Shown here in pieces: positions 1 through 8,492 of a stretch of DNA of 64,000 bases. Numbering within the stretch: the stretch's first letter is position 1; each line of letters starts with the position of its first letter. The DNA lies in contig CAYPRX010000037.1 in the NCBI GenBank assembly GCA_964413265.1, positions 157,921 through 221,920 on the forward strand, in the 5' to 3' direction. Below the pieces are notes generated by a model. That model searched no databases, had not been told where the DNA came from, and saw nothing but the letters and a program-made list of their open reading frames with translations. The translations under genes and the position numbers were made by a program. Source of the DNA: CAVYGN01 sp964413265. GTDB taxonomy: Bacteria; Spirochaetota; Brevinematia; Brevinematales; JAOACQ01.

Positions 1-1
1 T

Positions 2-760
2 AATAAGGCCTTAGAGGATTCAGGGCTTTTTATAACTCCGCTGGACAGCGAGCATAACGCAATATTCAATATTTTTTCAAGGATTCAGAGAAATTTTATT
101 AAAAGTATCTGTCTTACCGCCTCGGGAGGGCCATTTCTGAATAAAAAGATAACAAGGGATTTAAGCAAGGAGGACGTTCTTAATCATCCGGTCTGGGATA
201 TGGGGAAAACAATTACAGTTAATAGCGCAACTCTGATCAATAAGGGATTTGAGGTCATTGAGGCTCATTACCTTTTTAAAATGGATTATGAAAGAATAAA
301 AGTGCTGATTCACCCTCAATCACTTGTTCATGGCATTGTGGAGACCATAGACGGTTCTCAATTTATGGCCTGTTCCCCCAGTGATATGCGATATCCCATA
401 GCCTTATCGCTCTTTTACCCTGAAATTCCGGAACAGAAATTTCCTGCACTTGATCTCGCCGGCAGAAAACTGGATTTTTCGGAACCTGACTTGGAAAAAT
501 TTCCTCTTCTTCGTTTATCATACGAAGCGGGCATTGAAGGAGGGGTCATACCTGCTGTTCTGAATGCGGCAAATGAAACAGCTGTCGAGTTTTTCCTCAA
601 TGGGACAATTGGTTTTCCTGATATACCTGTAATCATAAGACGAGTAATCGACATTTTTTCAGCAGGTAATATAAATAAAGACTCACTGTCACTTGAGATG
701 ATTCTTGAAAAGGACAGGGAAGCAAGGCTTACCGCCAGGAAAATAATCGAAAGCATCTAA
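2..760 (+). CDS. dxr: 1-deoxy-D-xylulose 5-phosphate reductoisomerase, 3' part
   Basis: Second step of the MEP isoprenoid pathway: NADPH-dependent rearrangement and reduction of DXP to MEP in the cytosol. The frame is open from base 2, so the N-terminal NADPH-binding half lies outside the window; about 252 residues remain of the usual 380 or so. Visible signatures are the substrate-binding DSEHNAIFN, LTASGGPF, the loop WDMGKTITVNSATLINKG (matching the E. coli MGRKISVDSAT loop) and IHPQSLVHG, followed by the C-terminal helical domain. An internal ATG at 200 is not the start, because conserved DXR sequence continues upstream of it. It converges on the minus-strand gene ending at 774, with 13 bp between the stops. 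Confidence 0.96.
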   Translation, partial: NKALEDSGLFITPLDSEHNAIFNIFSRIQRNFIKSICLTASGGPFLNKKITRDLSKEDVLNHPVWDMGKTITVNSATLINKGFEVIEAHYLFKMDYERIKVLIHPQSLVHGIVETIDGSQFMACSPSDMRYPIALSLFYPEIPEQKFPALDLAGRKLDFSEPDLEKFPLLRLSYEAGIEGGVIPAVLNAANETAVEFFLNGTIGFPDIPVIIRRVIDIFSAGNINKDSLSLEMILEKDREARLTARKIIESI

Positions 761-773
761 AAATTATTCAGAG

Positions 774-1196
774 TTACAGCAGTCGGCTTACCATGCTGGA
801 GGCCTTTTTTGCCGATTCCTCGATTATCGTAATATTTTCTTTCAGAGTTTTATCATCTATCCCGCCGGTACTGTCATGCACAAAGCGGAGAATGGAAGCC
901 GATCCAATTATACCAGTAAGAATGTTGTTGAAATCATGAACCAAACGAGTATCGGTGCGCCTGCTCTTCCAAAAATATGAAGCCAGGAACATTATCATAG
1001 CCGCAGCGATGGAGCACCACAGAAATAATCTTATTTCGATAATCTCATTTTTCAATTCTGATCCTATCAGACCTTGTGCTATCATTATATTTATTCTTTC
1101 TTCAATTGCTGCTAATAATATGTTATTTATGATAAATAGTATCACCAGGCAGATGAAAAGTGCTGAAATGATAAATATAAGATTCCGCAATTTCAT
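774..1196 (-). CDS. truncated histidine-kinase-like membrane protein (phosphoacceptor helix only)
   Basis: 140 residues. Two membrane segments (about 5-30 and 58-76) are followed by a dimerisation/phosphoacceptor helix with LVHDFNNILTGIIG, His87 in the position of the phosphorylated histidine of HisKA kinases. The protein stops just after SSMVSRLL, where family members continue into the HATPase_c catalytic domain. Only 13 bp separate its stop from the dxr stop, so no catalytic domain follows here. It could be a kinase remnant or a stand-alone DHp protein phosphorylated in trans. It is last in a minus-strand run, 26 bp after the FlgJ-like gene, and has no clear Shine-Dalgarno. Confidence 0.65.
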   Translation of the reverse strand: MKLRNLIFIISALFICLVILFIINNILLAAIEERINIMIAQGLIGSELKNEIIEIRLFLWCSIAAAMIMFLASYFWKSRRTDTRLVHDFNNILTGIIGSASILRFVHDSTGGIDDKTLKENITIIEESAKKASSMVSRLL

Positions 1197-1222
1197 AATG
1201 CTTAATCAGTAATATTGAAATT

Positions 1223-1543
1223 TTATCTATTTGATAAGAGGAATTTATAAACCATATCTCCAAGGCCTATACCGCCGGATCTTGATATTAATTTTGAATA
1301 TTCACTGTAAAGCATATCTTCAAAAATATCTTGTTTTAGACCGCCATTCAACCATTCGTCCTTGGGAACAGTATTTCTCATTGATTTGAAAAGCTGTTCA
1401 ATGAAAAGGGATTCAAATTCCTGGGATGTTTCTTTGATTTTTTTTTCATCCATTCCTTTATAATTTCTTTTCTCGAGTGAAGTTACCAGCCCGTTTTCAA
1501 TATATTCCCGGGCCCTTAACATACTTTCGCTACCTAATTCCAT
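1223..1543 (-). CDS. flgJ: FlgJ-like flagellar rod-binding protein
   Basis: 106 residues corresponding to the rod-binding (N-terminal) domain of FlgJ: ETSQEFESLFIEQLFKSMR, then DIFEDMLYSEYSKLISRSGGIGLGDMVYK. This domain caps or scaffolds rod assembly in the periplasm. The muramidase domain of enterobacterial FlgJ is absent, which is normal for many bacteria outside the gamma/beta proteobacteria, spirochaetes included. The ATG is preceded by GGGAGAA at good spacing. It lies 42 bp downstream of the 672-residue unknown and was probably cotranscribed with it, which hints that the unknown acts at the cell wall or in motility. Confidence 0.82.
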   Translation of the reverse strand: MELGSESMLRAREYIENGLVTSLEKRNYKGMDEKKIKETSQEFESLFIEQLFKSMRNTVPKDEWLNGGLKQDIFEDMLYSEYSKLISRSGGIGLGDMVYKFLLSNR

Positions 1544-1585
1544 ATAAATTCTCCCGCTTAATTATCGGTGGAAGATATTTATTCT

Positions 1586-3604
1586 TTAGGGAAGCACCCG
1601 GTCTTTTTTCCCTGTTTCATCTGCAGGCTTTTCAACATTTATGGGTTCAAAGAATAAAAAACCGGATCTCCTTGAGTATTTTTCGACATTCTTATCCCAG
1701 CTTACCCTGAATCCTAGAAAATTCTTCTTGCGAAGAAAAAGGGTACTGTTTGTGCCTATCTGCAGTGAGACACTAAAGTTCACTTCCTTTCCAGGGAGTA
1801 TTTCCTTGACATTATCATTCCTGGAGATTAATTTTCCGGCATCTGTAAGGTATTCAATTTTGAAATTATTAACCTTTTCGGATGTCGTATTTTCAACTTC
1901 GACTACCAGTGAGATCTCTTTCTTGTCGGGAATAAAACTCTTAGAAGTTATTTTAATAACAACCGGTTCGGCACTGTATGACTGCTTTAGCAGGTAAACG
2001 ATCTCTCCCACGCCCAGCATCCATTCGTTTGGAGTGTAAGGCCCCCTTCTTCCAAACATGATCTTATAGAGATCGTTAATCATAATGCCGTTAGCTATCT
2101 GCGAACTTGAACCGTTTTTTAATAATTGTAAATTCGCTCTGACAAAATTTTCTATGGCACTCATCTCAAAACCGTTTACATCCATATTCTGGTAATCAAA
2201 ATAATAGGATATGATAAGCCTGTTTAAGTAATTCGAGATAAACGGGTTTTTACTCAACCCTTCAAGACTCTCCGGTATTTTATCGTAATTTATATTAAAA
2301 TCAATAATAACAAAATCTACACCAGCCGATAAAAGCGCCGGAAGTATTAAAGGATTTTCCATCAGCAGCTTATAATCCATTCTATAAAATATGGGTTTTT
2401 TATGACCAGTTTTTTCGACTATATCCCGTATGTAATCAGCGGTAAAATAAAGCTTCCAAATGTAAAATCTGTTCTGTTCGGCAGGTACTTTCATCCTGTT
2501 TCGAATAAATTCGAATTTTTCATTAAAATCAAGTGTTTCCCATTTAGCGGGTACACTGATGCCGCAGTCACTAAAATAATTATCAATAAGCTCTACACCA
2601 TAATTACCGGGCATGAATATATCGGACATTCCGACATATGCGATATTTTCATTGGCCATCGCAGAAGTCAGCAATTTTATGATGCTTTTCTTCCGGTTAT
2701 CATCTAAAATTGATATGCAGCTGGGGTCTTCTTCATAACCATCACCCTTAAAATAAGATACTGTCTTATAACCCATTTTTTTCGTGTCAACTCCCTCTAC
2801 ATTCAGGCACTTCGCGTAAACTCCAAAATGCTTTTCCCTTTTCCCGATCATTCCAGCAAGGGCGATTGATTCATTTATTTTATCTATATCCCAGGGGGAA
2901 TCAAGAGTTATATCCTCTTGAAATGTTTTCGTTATTCCGGAGAGCATTATTATGCCATCTGCTGAAATAAAATTAACCCACTCAGGGATGTAATTCCAGT
3001 CAACCTCCTTCCCCTCCACGGATAAGATGCTTCTCTTTGAGATCCTTTCAAGTGAATCGATCCCCATAAAAACCTGTCCCTTGTCGAGAACAAACTTTGG
3101 ACCGGTTTCGTTAATTACAAAACTGTTTTTAGAGATCACAGGAGCTTCTGGATTATCAATAAAACCTGAGGCTGTAATATCGATCTTTCCCTCAATCCCC
3201 GGGTTTTCAGGGAAATAATAACCTATCCAGACCTGCTGATCGCGATAATAAACAAGTGTAACCCTGTCAGCACCGTCGATATTCCTGATTTTAGTCCCGT
3301 TGTTGTAGAACTCGGCCTGAATAACTGTATTTTCGGGAATTTTCTGGTCTGCTTTTTCCACTATCCTTGCAAAAAGTTTAATCTTTTCAAATTTTAGATA
3401 AACTTTTTTATCAGTTTCAATTTTCAACTGATAATCGGTGTTGTACTGCTCATTGAGCTTTGTCAATTCATCATTGTTCATTTCTATTTTAAGGAAGTTC
3501 GCTTCCAAAAACTTACGGATAGGCAAATAAAAAATATTGCAGGCAATAAGTATTACGGTGATTAAACTCAGGAACACTATTGATAAATTACTCAGTATTT
3601 TCAT
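1586..3604 (-). CDS. membrane-anchored extracytoplasmic protein of unknown function (672 aa)
   Basis: I do not recognise the family. One N-terminal hydrophobic segment (about 5-27) looks like an uncleaved signal anchor, with the rest outside the cytoplasm. Residues about 60-170 look like a beta-rich module. Residues about 250-520 alternate hydrophobic strands and helices (HFGVYAK, ENIAYVGMSD, GVDFVIIDFNI), as in TIM-barrel glycoside-hydrolase-like folds, but no catalytic pair can be named. Residues about 560-650 look like an Ig-type domain (SLVVEVENTTSEKVNNFKIEYL). The start follows AAGGCGG. It sits between the two-TM protein and the FlgJ-like gene in one transcription unit. The TIM-barrel reading is inference. 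Confidence 0.6.
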   Translation of the reverse strand: MKILSNLSIVFLSLITVILIACNIFYLPIRKFLEANFLKIEMNNDELTKLNEQYNTDYQLKIETDKKVYLKFEKIKLFARIVEKADQKIPENTVIQAEFYNNGTKIRNIDGADRVTLVYYRDQQVWIGYYFPENPGIEGKIDITASGFIDNPEAPVISKNSFVINETGPKFVLDKGQVFMGIDSLERISKRSILSVEGKEVDWNYIPEWVNFISADGIIMLSGITKTFQEDITLDSPWDIDKINESIALAGMIGKREKHFGVYAKCLNVEGVDTKKMGYKTVSYFKGDGYEEDPSCISILDDNRKKSIIKLLTSAMANENIAYVGMSDIFMPGNYGVELIDNYFSDCGISVPAKWETLDFNEKFEFIRNRMKVPAEQNRFYIWKLYFTADYIRDIVEKTGHKKPIFYRMDYKLLMENPLILPALLSAGVDFVIIDFNINYDKIPESLEGLSKNPFISNYLNRLIISYYFDYQNMDVNGFEMSAIENFVRANLQLLKNGSSSQIANGIMINDLYKIMFGRRGPYTPNEWMLGVGEIVYLLKQSYSAEPVVIKITSKSFIPDKKEISLVVEVENTTSEKVNNFKIEYLTDAGKLISRNDNVKEILPGKEVNFSVSLQIGTNSTLFLRKKNFLGFRVSWDKNVEKYSRRSGFLFFEPINVEKPADETGKKDRVLP

Positions 3605-3614
3605 AAAGGCCGCC

Positions 3615-3809
3615 TTATTTCTTTTCCATCAGAGATTTTATGGGAAGATATACGAGGGCACCGACTATAATACCAAGTATGAATACTGCAGGATAGAGTG
3701 TCAGGATCCTGTCGGGATATAACCTGAAGAAGAAAATAACAAAAAGAGAGGCCAGCAGGAAGGCTGCCCCATTCTCTATCATTAGAATGAATAATAACCG
3801 TTTGCCCAT
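3615..3809 (-). CDS. small two-TM membrane protein
   Basis: 64 residues with two hydrophobic helices (about 4-28 and 37-58), a short linker containing YPDR and a basic C-terminus (SLMEKK). A strong Shine-Dalgarno (GAGGAGG) precedes the ATG, which supports a real gene. It is first in the minus-strand run leading to the 672-residue protein (10 bp gap), FlgJ and the kinase stub. No family recognised; an accessory subunit of the following membrane-anchored protein is possible but unproven. Confidence 0.6.
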   Translation of the reverse strand: MGKRLLFILMIENGAAFLLASLFVIFFFRLYPDRILTLYPAVFILGIIVGALVYLPIKSLMEKK

Positions 3810-3910
3810 AAAATCCTCCTCGTAATTCTCATTTTATTATAGATTGCAGGTAAAAAAAATTAAAGAAAGATGATTAACCTATGTTGTTCTTGGGAATAAA
3901 AAGTGTTAAT

Positions 3911-3939
3911 TTGAATAATTATATACATTATTTTATACT
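3911..3939 (+). promoter_or_regulatory. sigma-70-type promoter for the response regulator
   Basis: TTGAAT at 3911-3916, a 17-bp spacer and TATACT at 3934-3939. The predicted start of transcription near 3946 is just upstream of the ATG at 3965, which argues against the in-frame ATG at 3881 as the translation start. Confidence 0.55.
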
Positions 3940-3964
3940 TCTTATATCTGCAAAAGGAAATGCC

Positions 3965-4690
3965 ATGAAACCTCTTATAGCCATTGTTGAAGATGAAGAA
4001 GATATTGCCGAACTGGAGTCAATGTCGCTCCTGCGTGAGGGTTATAATACAAGAATATACAGGACAGGGGCTGATTTTCTCAGTGAACTCGAGAATGGAA
4101 TGAATAATCTGGATATGATCATTCTTGATCTTATGCTGCCGGAAATTAACGGAACTGAAATACTTAAACTCATAAAAAACAATCCGGCATTTGAGGCCTA
4201 TAAAAACATACCCGTCATAATAGTGTCAGCAAGGAATACTGAACTTGACAAAGTTCTCGGACTTGAATTCGGGGCTGATGATTATATTTCGAAGCCTTTC
4301 AGTCATGGAGAATTAGCGGCAAGGATAAAAGCCCTCTTGAGGAGATCTTCCGGTACATTTCAGTCAAAGCAGTCTGGAACTCCACCGAATAAAATAACAA
4401 GGGTCGGCAATATCGAAATCAATGAGGACAAATTCCAGGTTTTTATAGATAGTAAAGAAATAAAACTGACTTCGGTAGAGTTCAGGATACTGGTGATATT
4501 ATCAAGGAGAAAGGGCTGGGTATTCGATAGGAACAAGCTTATGGACCAGATCTGGAGTGGAGAAAAGATAATCACCGGCAGGACAATCGATGTTCATATC
4601 AAGCATCTGAGAGAAAAACTTGAACCTTATGGGTCTTATATCAAAACCGTGAGGGGTGTCGGATATAAGATTGACGACAGGTTTGATTAA
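3965..4690 (+). CDS. OmpR/PhoB-family response regulator
   Basis: 241 residues. Receiver domain at 1-122 with the acidic pair near residues 10-12, phosphoacceptor Asp55 in IILDLMLPE, Ser88 in IIVSAR and Lys110 in ISKPF. A winged-helix DNA-binding domain follows at about 145-238 (TSVEFRILVILSRRKGWV, TIDVHIKHLREKL, VRGVGYKI). The start at 3965 has AGGAAA upstream and lies behind a good promoter; the frame stays open to 3881 but those extra 28 residues are not receiver-like. No cognate kinase is adjacent. The resemblance to PhoB and the pst-phoU cluster in the same window make phosphate control a reasonable inference, not a demonstration. Confidence 0.88.
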   Translation: MKPLIAIVEDEEDIAELESMSLLREGYNTRIYRTGADFLSELENGMNNLDMIILDLMLPEINGTEILKLIKNNPAFEAYKNIPVIIVSARNTELDKVLGLEFGADDYISKPFSHGELAARIKALLRRSSGTFQSKQSGTPPNKITRVGNIEINEDKFQVFIDSKEIKLTSVEFRILVILSRRKGWVFDRNKLMDQIWSGEKIITGRTIDVHIKHLREKLEPYGSYIKTVRGVGYKIDDRFD

Positions 4691-4750
4691 AATAATATCC
4701 TCCTTAGCATTTCTCTGTGAGCTTCATCTAAAATTATCATAAAATTCATC

Positions 4751-4779
4751 TTTACTTAACAATAATTACCTAATATATT
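4751..4779 (+). promoter_or_regulatory. sigma-70-type promoter for the PHP-GT4 gene
   Basis: TTTACT at 4751-4756, 17-bp spacer, TATATT at 4774-4779, then a GGGGGG Shine-Dalgarno-like run and the ATG at 4810. Confidence 0.5.
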
Positions 4780-4809
4780 GCGTGATAAAAAATTGGGGGG
4801 AAAAATATT

Positions 4810-7254
4810 ATGGCAAAAGCTGATTTGCATGTACATTCAAAATTTTCCAAACACCCATCAGAATGGTTCCTTCAAAGGATCGGAACTGCGGAATCCTACA
4901 CTGAACCGGCTTTAATTTATGCAAAGGCAAAAGAAAATGGAATGACATTTGTCACAATTACAGATCATAATACTTCTGAAGGGGCATTTTTTTTAAAGGC
5001 AAAACATCCCGCTGAAATAATTATTGGAATGGAAGCAACCACTTATTTTCCGGAAGACGGCTGTAAGATTCATATACTTATCTACGGAATGAATGAGGCT
5101 CAATTTGATGAGATAAATATAATAAGACAGGATATATATAAGCTCAGGGATTATATAAAAAAGGAGAACCTGGCTTACTCAGTCGCTCATGCCAATTATT
5201 CAGTAAACCGGAAACTTAAGCAGGAACACCTTGAAAAGCTAATCCTCCTTTTCGATATTTTTGAGGTCCTGAATGGTGCAAGAAATAAGCGTATGAATTT
5301 GGACTGGCTCGGCCTCTTGACTTCCCTTACGAAATCGGATATAGATAAGCTTTATGAAAAGCATAAAATTGAACCCTTCAGCCAGGATCCATGGATAAAG
5401 GGCTTTACAGGGGGGTCTGATGATCATGCTGGCCTGTTCATAGGTAAAACTTATACAAGTGCTGAAGCTGAGACTGCAGATGAATTTTTAGACCAGCTCA
5501 AATTAAAAAAAACATTATCAGGAGGCAGGCATAATAACTTTCAAGGTCTTGTTTTTGCTATATATAAGATAGCCTATGAGTTTTCAAAAACAAAAAGCAG
5601 GGCTATAACAAATAATTTCGTAAGCCAGCTGACTGATTTTATATTTGATAAGAAGGATATCGACATCAAAGGGAAGATGGTATTCTCTCATATGAAGAAG
5701 AAGAAAAAACAGACGCTGCCTTACCACTTGATCGATGATCTTATCAAGAGTGTAAAATTCAACAATTACACTAATATTGATGACACTTTAAATCTTGTCT
5801 ATGAAAAACTGGCCAACATATCGGATCATTTTATATGTTACTGTATTGAGTCTATCAGGAAAGACCTATCAAAGGGAAATATAGTCTCCCTTATGCGTGA
5901 TTTTTCAATCTCTCTTCCCGGGATTTTCCTTTCAGTACCATTCTTAACTGCATTCATGCATTTATTTAATAACCGCAACCTTTCAAAAGAACTGTCTGAC
6001 TCTCTGAACAAGGGAAATGGAATATTTTCGGATAAGAAAATCCTCTGGTTTACCGATACGCTGATGGACCTGAACGGCGTGTCGGTTGTATTAAAAAAAA
6101 TAGCATATCAGAGTACTCTCAGCGGTAAAAACATGAAGATAATGGCCTGCCTCTATGAAGAAGAAAAGGATGAAAAAATACCCTCTAACGCCATCACCTT
6201 CGAGCCTGTATATTCATTCAAAATGCCGTATTATGAAAGTCTCAGGATAAGGATACCATCGCTCCTGAAAATCTTACAGGAGGTTTATAAATACGACCCT
6301 GATGAGATCTATATTTCAACACCGGGTGCCATGGGTCTTGCAGGACTATTGATAGCGAAGCTTTTAAACGTCAAGTCTGTCGGTGTTTTTCATACAGATT
6401 TCACACTCCAGGCACAGATTCTGATGAAAGACTCCGATGCTTCTTCAATGGTTGAAAACTATCTAAGATGGTTTTATAACAATTGCGAAGAGATTAAAGC
6501 ACCTACAGCTGAATATGCCTCTATCCTTGAAAAAAGGGGCTATCTGAAGCATAAGATCGGATTATTCCGGAGAGGATTCGATTCAGGTTTATTTAAACCA
6601 CGTCCGAATAAAAGTCATTATTTCAAAACCTGGCATTCACTTAAAAAGGGGATTAATCTTCTATATACAGGTCGCATCTCGAAAGATAAAAATCTTGATA
6701 TTCTAATTGAAGCGTATGAAAAAGTGTTAAAAAAGAAAAAGGATATTAACCTGATTTTTGTCGGTGACGGTCCTTATCTGGAAGAATTGCGTAAAAAATT
6801 TTCAGAAGAAAGCAGGATTCTCTTTACCGGTGAGATACCGCATGAAGAGCTTCCGGAAATTTATTCTGATGCTGATCTTTTTGTTTTTCCCAGCACGACT
6901 GATACTTTTGGAATGGCAGTCCTTGAGGCCCAGGCCTGCGGGCTTCCAGCTATCGTTTCTGAAAAGGGTGGTCCGAAGGAAATTATCCAGGAAGGGTTAA
7001 CCGGTTATACTGCAATTTCGGATGATAAAAAAGACTGGGTTGAGAAGATAGAATATATGTATGTGCTGATAAAGACCAAACCGCACCGTTACGGAGAGAT
7101 GTGCCTGGCGTCGTGGATGAGAATGTCAGAAAATTACAGCTGGGACAATCTGATCAGCGACATGTACGAAGAAAAACACAACAGGAGAAACAGCATCATC
7201 CATATCAAAAAGGCGGGGAAAACAAATGAAGCCAATTTGCAGCCCGTTTTATAA
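4810..7254 (+). CDS. PHP-domain metallohydrolase fused to a family 4 glycosyltransferase
   Basis: 814 residues in two enzymatic halves. N-terminal PHP domain: ADLHVHS (His7, His9), TDHNTSEG (Asp52, His53), Glu75 in GMEAT, His88, His127 in VAHANYS and GGSDDHAG near residue 200, which is a full metal-ligand set. A helical linker of about 150 residues follows. The C-terminal half is GT-B family 4: a donor-domain opening near 415 (ILWFTDTLMDLNGVSVVL), YTGRISKDKNLDILIEAYE, VGDGPYLEEL and the nucleotide-sugar site DTFGMAVLEAQACGLP. Known PHP activities are phosphoesterase; the GT4 half should use an NDP-sugar. The substrate is unknown, perhaps an envelope lipid or phospho-sugar. The downstream phosphatase gene begins 12 bp later. 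Confidence 0.85.
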   Translation: MAKADLHVHSKFSKHPSEWFLQRIGTAESYTEPALIYAKAKENGMTFVTITDHNTSEGAFFLKAKHPAEIIIGMEATTYFPEDGCKIHILIYGMNEAQFDEINIIRQDIYKLRDYIKKENLAYSVAHANYSVNRKLKQEHLEKLILLFDIFEVLNGARNKRMNLDWLGLLTSLTKSDIDKLYEKHKIEPFSQDPWIKGFTGGSDDHAGLFIGKTYTSAEAETADEFLDQLKLKKTLSGGRHNNFQGLVFAIYKIAYEFSKTKSRAITNNFVSQLTDFIFDKKDIDIKGKMVFSHMKKKKKQTLPYHLIDDLIKSVKFNNYTNIDDTLNLVYEKLANISDHFICYCIESIRKDLSKGNIVSLMRDFSISLPGIFLSVPFLTAFMHLFNNRNLSKELSDSLNKGNGIFSDKKILWFTDTLMDLNGVSVVLKKIAYQSTLSGKNMKIMACLYEEEKDEKIPSNAITFEPVYSFKMPYYESLRIRIPSLLKILQEVYKYDPDEIYISTPGAMGLAGLLIAKLLNVKSVGVFHTDFTLQAQILMKDSDASSMVENYLRWFYNNCEEIKAPTAEYASILEKRGYLKHKIGLFRRGFDSGLFKPRPNKSHYFKTWHSLKKGINLLYTGRISKDKNLDILIEAYEKVLKKKKDINLIFVGDGPYLEELRKKFSEESRILFTGEIPHEELPEIYSDADLFVFPSTTDTFGMAVLEAQACGLPAIVSEKGGPKEIIQEGLTGYTAISDDKKDWVEKIEYMYVLIKTKPHRYGEMCLASWMRMSENYSWDNLISDMYEEKHNRRNSIIHIKKAGKTNEANLQPVL

Positions 7255-7265
7255 ATGGGACTTTT

Positions 7266-8492
7266 ATGAAAATAGCGGGCATCAACAACAAGGGTTCTTG
7301 GATTAAAGAAAGCGGGTTCAGGGTCTTCAGGAAAGTTAATAATCCGCCGGTTCAAAGAGAAAACATAGGAAAATTAATTTCAAGCTTTTATTATGTCAGA
7401 GAGGATGAAAAGGTCATAGATCTTGCTTCAGATCTGGATAAAAATAGGCATATCCAGGCTGTCGGTGTTACAGACGGCAGGGACAATATTAAGGGAATAA
7501 TATTAAAAAAAGATTTATTTGATGTTCTTGGTAAACCCTATGGACAGGACATTTTAAAACATAAAAAAGTTGACAGATTCAGGGTTACAACCATGAAGTT
7601 CGGTTTTGACAGGAGCATATTGTCTGTGGCAGAGGAGATTCAACCCTTTCTCAGTAAAACCGATCCAGAATTTTTTCTTCTTTACAGAGATGAGAACAAA
7701 TATGCAGGAATTTTCAACTCTATCGATATGATGATGTATTTATCACTGATGACCCAGAGGGATATGCAGCTTGCAAGGAACCTGCAGAACAGGATAGTTA
7801 GAGAAGATCTCTTTATAAATAAAGAAAATTTTAAATTGAGCTGCGCATCCAGTATGGCAAAGGGGATTGGAGGTGATTACTACAGCGTTACTAATTATGA
7901 TAACGGAAAATGGTTTATTACGATATGTGATGTCTGCGGAAAAGGACTTGCTGCTTCGCTCGTATCTACCAGCATCGCGGGGATGCTCAATATTTATGAT
8001 TTTAAAAACGGACCTGAAGGATTTATTTCCAAATTGAATTATTATATATGCAGAACATTTGATTTTGTAACGGCTGCTTTTATCGATTTTGATGAAGAGA
8101 GCGGTTTACTCAGGATTTTTGATATGGGCCATTCGTATATTTATCTTTTCAAATCCGATAAATTGTACAGACTCAAGACTTCTGGAGGTAATATACCTCT
8201 CGGGATACATGAAAACGTTATTCCTGTTGGAGATAATTATAAACTGCAGTACGGCGATATGTTTATTCTGATCACAGACGGAATAGTCGAACAGACAAAC
8301 TCGAAGGGAGAAGAATTCGGCGAAAAGAGATTCTATCGAATTATCAAAACACATAAGAATTCAGAGATCGGAAGGATCAAGGATAAACTGCTTGAAGAAA
8401 TAGCATCCTTCCGTGCCCCCCTTACGCAAAACGATGATATCACGGCAGTATTACTCAGCTACAGTGGTATCTCTCCAACTTCCTCTAAATAA
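7266..8492 (+). CDS. CBS-domain plus SpoIIE/PP2C-type serine phosphatase
   Basis: 408 residues. The N-terminal 160 or so look like a CBS pair (VREDEKVIDLASDLDKNRHIQAVGVTD; a second unit near FGFDRSILSVAEEIQ), which would sense a nucleotide or other ligand. The C-terminal half is a PPM/SpoIIE phosphatase with GGDYYSV, CDVCGKGLAAS, FDMGHSYIYL, LITDGIVEQT and NDDITAVLL, the metal-binding aspartates being conserved. Such proteins usually dephosphorylate anti-anti-sigma factors in partner-switch pathways, but no STAS or RsbW-type gene is nearby. Probably cotranscribed with the PHP-GT4 gene. Its 3' end overlaps the convergent sixA gene by 34 bp. Confidence 0.82.
   Translation: MKIAGINNKGSWIKESGFRVFRKVNNPPVQRENIGKLISSFYYVREDEKVIDLASDLDKNRHIQAVGVTDGRDNIKGIILKKDLFDVLGKPYGQDILKHKKVDRFRVTTMKFGFDRSILSVAEEIQPFLSKTDPEFFLLYRDENKYAGIFNSIDMMMYLSLMTQRDMQLARNLQNRIVREDLFINKENFKLSCASSMAKGIGGDYYSVTNYDNGKWFITICDVCGKGLAASLVSTSIAGMLNIYDFKNGPEGFISKLNYYICRTFDFVTAAFIDFDEESGLLRIFDMGHSYIYLFKSDKLYRLKTSGGNIPLGIHENVIPVGDNYKLQYGDMFILITDGIVEQTNSKGEEFGEKRFYRIIKTHKNSEIGRIKDKLLEEIASFRAPLTQNDDITAVLLSYSGISPTSSK

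Noticed and set aside
415..756. 113-codon open frame antisense to dxr
   Set aside because: Shadow frame: dxr is unmistakable on the other strand and this translation has no recognisable domain or ribosome-binding site.
3881..3964. 28-residue N-terminal extension of the response regulator
   Set aside because: It overlaps a good promoter and is not receiver-like; the ATG at 3965 has a ribosome-binding site and normal family start.
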